Assembly (NCBI GenBank): GCA_016190465.1
Contig: JACPQP010000043.1
Coordinates: 1 to 16,328, forward strand
Reading direction: 5' to 3'
Source of the DNA: Chloroflexota bacterium
Lineage (GTDB): Bacteria; Chloroflexota; UBA6077; FW602-bin22; JACPQP01
Length of the DNA stretch: 16,328 nucleotides
A model generated the notes under the pieces. That model had not been told where the DNA came from and did not search any database. It saw only the letters and a list, made by a program, of their open reading frames with translations. The position numbers and the translations under genes were made by a program. Of this stretch, positions 6,542-12,834 are shown one piece after another (position 1 is the stretch's first letter; each line of letters starts with the position of its first letter).

Positions 6542-7822
6542 ATGCAGAGCGTTGCGGTTGGCGGCGAGGCGAGGGCAGCGGCAGGCGCTGCCGATGTCGG
6601 TTCCGCCAGATCATCGGCCATCGGCCATCGACAGCGGCTCAAGGAGCGCCTCCTCGCGGGCGATGCCGACGCGCGCACCGACGCGGCGCTGCTCGAGCTC
6701 TTGCTGTCCTACGCCATCCCCCAGAAGGATGTTCAACCGCTCGCGGCGAAGCTTCTCTCGGCGTTCGGAGGCCTGAAAGGTGTCCTCGCGGCCGACCCGC
6801 AGGACCTCTGCGCCCAGGAGGGCGTGGGCGCGCACACCGCCGTCCTCCTCAAGCTCGTCGATCAGATCCGCGCCACGCTCGCCGCGTCAGAGGCGGAGAC
6901 GCGCCTCGTCGATCCGAAGCAGGTGACGTTCTTCCATCTCGTGGACGTCGACGAGGACTCCTCGCGGGCCAGCGACGAGGGGAGCCTGCCCGTCGTCGCG
7001 GGGGCTCCCCCGCCGTGCGACAGGGAGCGCTTCGCCGGCGAGGCCCGCCCGCCCGCGGCGGCGCAGGCCCTCGCCCGCCGAGGCGAGGTGCTCTTCGGGA
7101 AGGCGGTGCTCCGCGAGGCCATCGAGCTGCTCCCCAGGCTCCCCGACACCGAGTCCCTGGACGAGGTGCGGGCGTTCGTCAGAAGCAGCCTGCCCTTCAG
7201 CGCCGTGGAGACCCGCCAGCGCTACGCCAGCTACATCGTGCAGCGCATGTTCCCCTCGGGGACGGCCGACCGCGCCCTCCGTCGCTTTGCCACGCGGTAC
7301 GCCGATCGGCAGGAGCTTCGAGATGTCTGCTTCTATCGATTCTGCGCGGTCGAGCCGCTGATGCGCCGCGTCGTCGAGGATCTCCTCCTGCCGAGCATCG
7401 GGGGTGGACGGCTGGGCCGCGATCGGCTGCGGGGCTACCTCGCTCAGCGATTCCCTGACTCCAGGGGTGTCCACGACACCAGCCACGCCGTCGTCGCCGC
7501 CCTCGTCGCGGCGGGCGTCGCCAGGGCCGACCGCGCGCACCTCAGCTTCGCCTACCGCGAGATCCTGCTCCCGTCGTTCGCCTTCGTGCTCCACAGCGAG
7601 TTCCCCGAGCCTGGGATGTACGACATCGCCAGGCTGGAGAGCAACCAGGCGATCCGCGCCATGCTCTGGGACCCCGCGCGGATTCTCCCCGCGCTGTACG
7701 AGCTGCGCGACCTGGGGATCATCAGCAAGGTCTCCCAGATCGACAGCGTCCGCCAGTTCACGACCAGGTGGGCGCTCGGCGAGGCCGTCGACGCGCTGGT
7801 GGGTGGAGGTGGCCCCGCGTGA
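6542..7822 (+). CDS. BrxA-like protein fused to an N-terminal RadC-type helix-hairpin-helix domain
   Basis: A 426-residue, two-part protein and the first gene of the defence operon. Residues about 27-110 (GHRQRLKERLL, then LLELLLSYAIPQKD, then GVGAHTAVLLKLV) match the N-terminal helix-hairpin-helix domain of RadC/UPF0758 proteins. The JAB-like metal domain of RadC (HxH...D) is missing. An Ala/Pro-rich linker (about 110-170) leads to an alpha-helical domain (about 175-420, with RYASYIVQRMF, CFYRFCAVEPLM and LWDPARILPALYELRDLGII). I compare this domain to BrxA (DUF1819), a DNA-binding BREX component. The comparison rests on pattern and context and is the least certain part. The start at 6542 follows AGGAGA by 8 bases; the frame extends to GTG at 6506 with no better signal. 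The stop overlaps the next start as GTGA. Confidence 0.65.
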   Translation: MQSVAVGGEARAAAGAADVGSARSSAIGHRQRLKERLLAGDADARTDAALLELLLSYAIPQKDVQPLAAKLLSAFGGLKGVLAADPQDLCAQEGVGAHTAVLLKLVDQIRATLAASEAETRLVDPKQVTFFHLVDVDEDSSRASDEGSLPVVAGAPPPCDRERFAGEARPPAAAQALARRGEVLFGKAVLREAIELLPRLPDTESLDEVRAFVRSSLPFSAVETRQRYASYIVQRMFPSGTADRALRRFATRYADRQELRDVCFYRFCAVEPLMRRVVEDLLLPSIGGGRLGRDRLRGYLAQRFPDSRGVHDTSHAVVAALVAAGVARADRAHLSFAYREILLPSFAFVLHSEFPEPGMYDIARLESNQAIRAMLWDPARILPALYELRDLGIISKVSQIDSVRQFTTRWALGEAVDALVGGGGPA

Positions 7823-8343
7823 ACGACGCCGCGATCGTCGAGAGCCTCCGCGCCAGGCTGGCCGTGCCCACGGGCCGCCACCTCTACGCCGTCCTCGGCA
7901 CGTATCAAGCCCTCGAGGCCTTCGCCAGGAGCCTCCAGCAGGCGCGCGCCCCTGACGGGCGCCCCTTTCCCGCGCCCAGGTCGATCAACCGCGACATCCT
8001 CGACGCGATCCCCGACGACGAGTTCCGCCAGCTCGCGGCCGACGAGGCGAAGATGCCCGAGCCCGTCCGCGCGCGTGTTGGCCAGGTGTTCGACCAGGCC
8101 CTGCGGGCGCGGCTGAAGCAGGACGGGCTGGTCGTCCTCGCCAACCTGGAGCTTCTGTTCGCCTACGGCGTCGAGCTGAGCCCTCTGCGGGTCCTGGCCA
8201 CCGACCACCGGCGCATCATCCTCCTCCTCCCTGGTCGTCGCGAGCGGGGGAGGATCGTCCTGTTCCCCGATCTGGGCGAGGGCAGCTACACGCTCCCGAC
8301 CAACCTGATCGCCGACAACCACCTCTGGGAACTCACGGCCTGA
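7819..8343 (+). CDS. BrxF-like small protein lacking a P-loop
   Basis: A 174-residue protein whose layout resembles BrxF, the small AAA-type protein of BREX type 3. An N-terminal strand (LYAVLG, about 23) occupies the place of the Walker A. It is followed by a segment with SINRDILDAI, then LVVLANLELLF (a Walker-B-like strand ending in Asn-Leu-Glu) and ELSPLRVLATDHRRIILLLPG. Where a GxxGxGK[ST] loop would be expected the sequence is GTYQALEAF, so nucleotide binding is doubtful. It starts at GTG 7819, overlapping the upstream stop (GTGA), with GGAGG 9 bases before it. Close coupling suggests one complex with its neighbours. An unrelated small family is possible, since the match is by pattern only. 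Confidence 0.5.
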   Translation: MNDAAIVESLRARLAVPTGRHLYAVLGTYQALEAFARSLQQARAPDGRPFPAPRSINRDILDAIPDDEFRQLAADEAKMPEPVRARVGQVFDQALRARLKQDGLVVLANLELLFAYGVELSPLRVLATDHRRIILLLPGRRERGRIVLFPDLGEGSYTLPTNLIADNHLWELTA

Positions 8344-8372
8344 TCACCGCCTGTTCGACAACGACAGCGAGA

Positions 8373-8408
8373 AGAACTGCGACAAGAACTGCGAAGAGAA
8401 CTGCGAGG
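8373..8408 (+). repeat. Three tandem 12-base repeats before the brxC-like start
   Basis: AGAACTGCGANN occurs three times in tandem (8373, 8385, 8397); only the last two bases vary (CA, AG, GG). The block fills most of the 72-base gap between the BrxF-like gene and the brxC-like ATG at 8416. The third copy runs straight into the ribosome-binding site GAGGAGGG. Copy-number change could alter leader structure but not the reading frame of either gene. Confidence 0.85.
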
Positions 8409-8415
8409 AGGGACG

Positions 8416-11400
8416 ATGGCCAGAGGCGAAGATCTCCTCACGTCGCGGAAGAGCCTCGACGAGATCTGCTCCGTCCCCGAGCGGATCATCTCGGTCTACT
8501 CCCTGGAGCAGCACGTCTGGGCGGACGGCAACTCGTCCGAGGCGCGACGGGGGCGCCAGCCCGAGGTGCAGACCATCGAGGAGTTCCAGATCAACCCCGT
8601 GCGGGACTTTCTCAACGACATCTTCCGTCGGATGGCCGCCCCCTATCGCCGCGAGCGGCGGGACGACCCCATCGGCCAGGGGTACTGGGTCCAGGCCGAG
8701 TTCGGCTCGGGCAAGTCCCACCTCCTCTGCTTCATCGCGGCCCTCGCCCTGGGCTGCCCCGCGGCCTGGGAGATCGTCGCCGAGAAGGAGCGGAAGGCGG
8801 GTCGCGGCAGGCGCGAGTGGCTCTACCGCTTCTGGGAGGAGGGCCTCGCCGCCAAGAGCAGTGGGGGCCAGTCGGGCATCCTCGGGGTGGCGCAAGAGGG
8901 GAAAAGGGGAAGGGGCGAAACCGGAAAGGGTATCTTCGTCATCGTCAAGACGCTGGTCGGGGCGGGGGGTGGCGCCATCGGGCTCGGCGACGCGGGGCGC
9001 AGGCTCACCGAGTACATCCTGGACGCGGCCCGCGAGCAGCTCCAGCTCGAGATCGGGAAGAACCTCTCGCTCTATCCCGCCGAGCTGCTCGCCGATCGGT
9101 TCGTCGCCGAGGACCTGGATCGGTATCGCGCCGACCTGCGCAGGTTTCTCCGCGATCCCCGCTTCTTCGAGGTGGACGAGTTCCAGGACGTCGACGAGTT
9201 CATCCGCACCATCCAGGAGAACCGATCGCCCGAGTACAAGCGGAGCTGCGGGAACAAGCTCTGGCGATTCTACACCGAATACCTCAAGGTCCAGCCCCAC
9301 GTCGCGGCCGAGACCGAGGAGATCCTCAAGCACCTGGTCGAGACGATCCTGGCCGAGGGGTACAGCGGGGTGCTGCTCATCCTCGACGAGGTCTCGCTCT
9401 TCACGAAGAACCGCGGCGAGGACCAGCGCACCGACGACGAGCAGACCCTGGTGGTCCTGGCCAATCGGCTCGCCAGGGTGCACAACCTCCCGATCTGGAC
9501 AGTCTGCTCGGCCCAGCAGGCCATCGAGAGCAGGATGGGCGTGAAGAACATCATCGCCGATGATCGGCTGAAGCTGGTGAAGCTGCTGGAGAAAGACAGG
9601 GACTACTACGACATTGTCCTGGCCCGCGTCAGGGAGATCACGGACGAGGCGGCCATCGGCAGCTACTACCTGCACTACAGGCGCGGCTTCTCCTGGCCCA
9701 ACAGCATCGGCGAGGCCGAGTTCCGCCACTTCTTCCCGTTCCATCGGCCCGCCCTCGAAGTCCTGCGGCTCATCACCTACGAGCTGACCACCACGCGCTC
9801 GGCGATCCACTTCATGCACCAGACGCTGAAGCACCAGGTGGCCAGTCGGGGCAGCGAGCTGATTCGGCTCTGGGAGCTCTTCGACGAGACGGTCCGCTAC
9901 GAGGAGGACCCCAGCGGCGTCCACGCGGGGCTGGTCGCCATCCAGACGAGCCGCGAGTCGGAGTACCGCGCCTACGAGGCCTGTCGGCGGCAGATCGACG
10001 CCCTCACCCGCGGGATGCTGAAGGTCCATCGGGATAAGGCGATCAGGACCCTCCAGACCCTCTTCCTCTACCACGTCGCCAGGACTCGCCTCCAGGGCCT
10101 TCCCCCCGAGGAGATTGCCAACGCGGTCCTGATCGAGCGCGACGGCGACGCCACCGTCGAGGAGAACGTCGAGCACTACGAGTCGCTGGCCGAGAGCCTC
10201 AAGCGCGAGCTCCGCCAGGTGGTCCAGACGACGGGCGAGGAGGGCCGCCCCCGCTACCGCTTCGACCCCGTCTTCACGGGCGTCGACCCGCGGTTCGAGT
10301 TTCGTCGGGCGCGGGACGAGGTGGAGCGGAGCGAGGTCGCCGTGCGCGACGCCTGGCTCCACCTCGTGGCCCTGGACGAGTGGCCCGTCCGCACTCGCCA
10401 GATGACTGTGGACCTCTCGGGAGGCGTGCGGTCGATCTTCCGCGACATCGCCCCGTTCGTCGGCGACTGGAAGGACCGCTCTCAGGCCCGCGCCAGCGAC
10501 CAGCCCGTAGACCTGCTCTGGCAGGGCCGCCAGATCGGGGGCGTCGTCGGTATGCGCGACTTCGCCGACCTCCTGGCGGGGAACCGGGCGCTGCCGCCGA
10601 TCGCCACCGACGAGACCGACCACGACTTCGCCGTCTTCGTGGCGACCAGGCCCGTCCTCGCCCCGAGCGTCGTCACGCTCCTGGAGCAGCGGAAGGACCC
10701 GCGCGTGCTGCTCTGGACGCCCGCCGAGCTTACGCCCGACGAGCGCGAGCGGCTAATCGACTTCGCCGCCTACCGCAAGCTGGTCCGCGACTGGCAGGGG
10801 AAGGAGACCGAGGACGCGGTCGCCGTTGTCACCTGGGTCGCCAATGCGCTGCGGGCGGACCTGGGCACGATCGCCAAGATCGTCGAGGGGAGCTACGGCC
10901 GTGGGCGGATCGACGCCCTGGGCCACAGCGAGCTGGAGTTTCGGGTGGCGGGCGAGCTGCGGGCGATCCTCGGGCCGCTCGTGGACCGCGTGCTGACCGC
11001 GACCTACGAGTCGCGGGACATCAGGTTCGACGGCGCGATCCCCTTCCGCCGCGACGATGCTGCCAAGGTGGTCAACGGCATCGTGAAGAAGGGGGGAATC
11101 CCGCGGGAGACGCGGCCGAACCAGGACGTGAGCGCGGCCCAGAACTTCGCCGCGGGGCTGCGGATCGTCAAGCGGAGCGCTGAGCGGGTCCTCGACGTCT
11201 CGGAGAACCGCTACGTCCAGGACCTGTGGGCCTTCCTCGATGAGAACCTGGCCGACGAGCGCCAGAGGATGAACCTGGAGACCCTGTACAAGAACTTCAC
11301 GGGCATCCGCAGCGCCTGGAACGGGAAGAGCTACGGGCTGACCCGACGGATGGTCCAGATCTACCTCCTCTGCCTGGTGCAGCAGGGGAAGGTCCGCGTG

Positions 11401-12822
11401 AGCCTCGGTCCGCGGGCGGGGCTCTCCCAGCCGACCATCGACTACGCGAGCATCGCCGGGGTGGACTTCTCGGCGCGGGTCCTCGACGCGCTCGCCGAGG
11501 TCCAGAAGCTGGCGAGGCCCGAGAACTGGGAGGTCCTGCGCCCCTACGCCGAGAAGCTCCTGGGCGCGCCGATCCCTGACACCCACGACGATGCGGAGAT
11601 CTCGGCGTCTCGCGCCCGCCTTCGCGAGCTCTTCGCCGCCGAGGGCGACGCCGCGACTCGACTGTCGCAGCGAGCGAAGGGTCTCTTCGAGCGGCTCGGG
11701 TCGCCGAACCCGTACGCGCGGCCGCTGGAGCAGTGCCGCGACCTCTTCGGCATCGACATCACCACGGGCGACGACATCAGCCTGATCCTCTACGGGCTGA
11801 AGCAGGCCTTCGGCTACCAGGCCTTCGACACGAATGCCGCCAGCGCGGCCGAGGTGGACGATCTGGCCGTTCGGTTGCGGAACTACCGCGACCTGAAGCG
11901 ATTCTTCGGCTACGAGGCCGAGCTGCGGGCGGCCTGCGCCTACCGCGACTACCCGCTGCCCGACCTCCCCGATCTCCAGCGCACGCGGGCCTCCCAGCGG
12001 CAGCTCGCCGAGAAGCTGTCCCAGGCGCAGCCGTTCATCGACTCCGAGGTGAAGCTGCGGACCGAGCTGATCGGCCACTCCCCGCCCGTGGCAGGGGAGA
12101 GCGGCACGCTGGAGTCGCTGCTCGTCGAGTACACCGGCGTGTACTCCACTCTCCACGACTCGGCGATCGACCGACTGGAGGGTCTCCGCAAGGGGATCCA
12201 GGCGATCCTGGTTGGCGACGACCTGCGAGCGCTGAAGGTCCTCGAGGGGATCACCGCCCTTCAGCCCGCCGCCGCCGCCGCGCTCGAAGGGCAGATCGTC
12301 GCGCTGGGCCGCGGGGTGTTCGCCTGCCCCACGCCGTCGCGCAGCTCGGTCGCCGCCGAGCTTCGGAGCCGCCCCGAGCACCAGTGCGGGCTCTCGTTCG
12401 CGAACGCGGCGGGGCACCTCCAGGCCGCGGAGGCCGCGCTGCGGGACGGCCGCGCGCTCCTCGACGGGACGCTGGACCGAAAGGTCGAGGTCTTCCTGAG
12501 CGAGTCGGTCCGCGCGCGGCTGCGGCAGGGGAGAGGCGAGGCGATCATCGCGGGGGTCCTCGAGCGCACCGAGCGGTCGGCGCTGCGGGCCTACCTGGTC
12601 GAGCAGAGCCTGAAAGACCCGAGCATCGTCGGGACGATCAACCGCTATCTGAGGCGGATCGTGGTGCGGAAGGTGAGGCTCGCCGACTTCAAGCCGAGCC
12701 GCGCCACGGTCGAGGAGGGGCAGCTCGGCCAGCTGTCCGAGGAGTTTCGCGCCTACCTCGAGGCCGAGCTTCGGGCCATCGAGGCGACCGAGGACACTCT
12801 GCCGATGCTTCAGGTCGAGTAG
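8416..12822 (+). CDS. brxC: BrxC/PglY-like large BREX ATPase
   Basis: A 1468-residue P-loop ATPase and the largest protein of the operon. In BREX/Pgl systems BrxC/PglY is the ATPase that works with PglZ in phage exclusion and host DNA modification. The N-terminal region (LDEICSVPERI, then EEFQINPVRDFLNDIFRRMAAPY) leads to the Walker A FGSGKSH (Lys about 100), which directly follows WVQAE as in BrxC/PglY proteins. Walker B is GVLLILDEVSLF (Asp324, Glu325), followed by a VLANRLA and TVCSAQQ (sensor-like) region. The remaining 1000 residues are long helical and winged-helix-like segments without a second P-loop. Residues about 159-171 (AQEGKRGRGETGK) are coded by the 33-base dispersed purine repeat at 8892-8924 and look inserted, though the frame is kept. 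The ribosome-binding site is GAGGAGGG. The next gene starts 12 bases after the stop. Family-level confidence is high; BrxC versus PglY is not resolved. Confidence 0.85.
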   Translation: MARGEDLLTSRKSLDEICSVPERIISVYSLEQHVWADGNSSEARRGRQPEVQTIEEFQINPVRDFLNDIFRRMAAPYRRERRDDPIGQGYWVQAEFGSGKSHLLCFIAALALGCPAAWEIVAEKERKAGRGRREWLYRFWEEGLAAKSSGGQSGILGVAQEGKRGRGETGKGIFVIVKTLVGAGGGAIGLGDAGRRLTEYILDAAREQLQLEIGKNLSLYPAELLADRFVAEDLDRYRADLRRFLRDPRFFEVDEFQDVDEFIRTIQENRSPEYKRSCGNKLWRFYTEYLKVQPHVAAETEEILKHLVETILAEGYSGVLLILDEVSLFTKNRGEDQRTDDEQTLVVLANRLARVHNLPIWTVCSAQQAIESRMGVKNIIADDRLKLVKLLEKDRDYYDIVLARVREITDEAAIGSYYLHYRRGFSWPNSIGEAEFRHFFPFHRPALEVLRLITYELTTTRSAIHFMHQTLKHQVASRGSELIRLWELFDETVRYEEDPSGVHAGLVAIQTSRESEYRAYEACRRQIDALTRGMLKVHRDKAIRTLQTLFLYHVARTRLQGLPPEEIANAVLIERDGDATVEENVEHYESLAESLKRELRQVVQTTGEEGRPRYRFDPVFTGVDPRFEFRRARDEVERSEVAVRDAWLHLVALDEWPVRTRQMTVDLSGGVRSIFRDIAPFVGDWKDRSQARASDQPVDLLWQGRQIGGVVGMRDFADLLAGNRALPPIATDETDHDFAVFVATRPVLAPSVVTLLEQRKDPRVLLWTPAELTPDERERLIDFAAYRKLVRDWQGKETEDAVAVVTWVANALRADLGTIAKIVEGSYGRGRIDALGHSELEFRVAGELRAILGPLVDRVLTATYESRDIRFDGAIPFRRDDAAKVVNGIVKKGGIPRETRPNQDVSAAQNFAAGLRIVKRSAERVLDVSENRYVQDLWAFLDENLADERQRMNLETLYKNFTGIRSAWNGKSYGLTRRMVQIYLLCLVQQGKVRVSLGPRAGLSQPTIDYASIAGVDFSARVLDALAEVQKLARPENWEVLRPYAEKLLGAPIPDTHDDAEISASRARLRELFAAEGDAATRLSQRAKGLFERLGSPNPYARPLEQCRDLFGIDITTGDDISLILYGLKQAFGYQAFDTNAASAAEVDDLAVRLRNYRDLKRFFGYEAELRAACAYRDYPLPDLPDLQRTRASQRQLAEKLSQAQPFIDSEVKLRTELIGHSPPVAGESGTLESLLVEYTGVYSTLHDSAIDRLEGLRKGIQAILVGDDLRALKVLEGITALQPAAAAALEGQIVALGRGVFACPTPSRSSVAAELRSRPEHQCGLSFANAAGHLQAAEAALRDGRALLDGTLDRKVEVFLSESVRARLRQGRGEAIIAGVLERTERSALRAYLVEQSLKDPSIVGTINRYLRRIVVRKVRLADFKPSRATVEEGQLGQLSEEFRAYLEAELRAIEATEDTLPMLQVE
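8892..8924. repeat. 33-base purine-rich repeat inside the brxC-like gene
   Basis: A GGGG-AAAA-GGGG-AA-GGGG string preceded by GCAAGA and ended by CGAAACCGG. It is identical over all 33 bases to 16296-16328 at the window's right end. The next six bases here are AAAGGG; the other copy is cut by the window edge. It shares its GGGGAAA theme with 15739-15869. It is translated in frame in the brxC-like gene. Confidence 0.95.
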
Positions 12823-12834
12823 GGGGGAGGAGCG

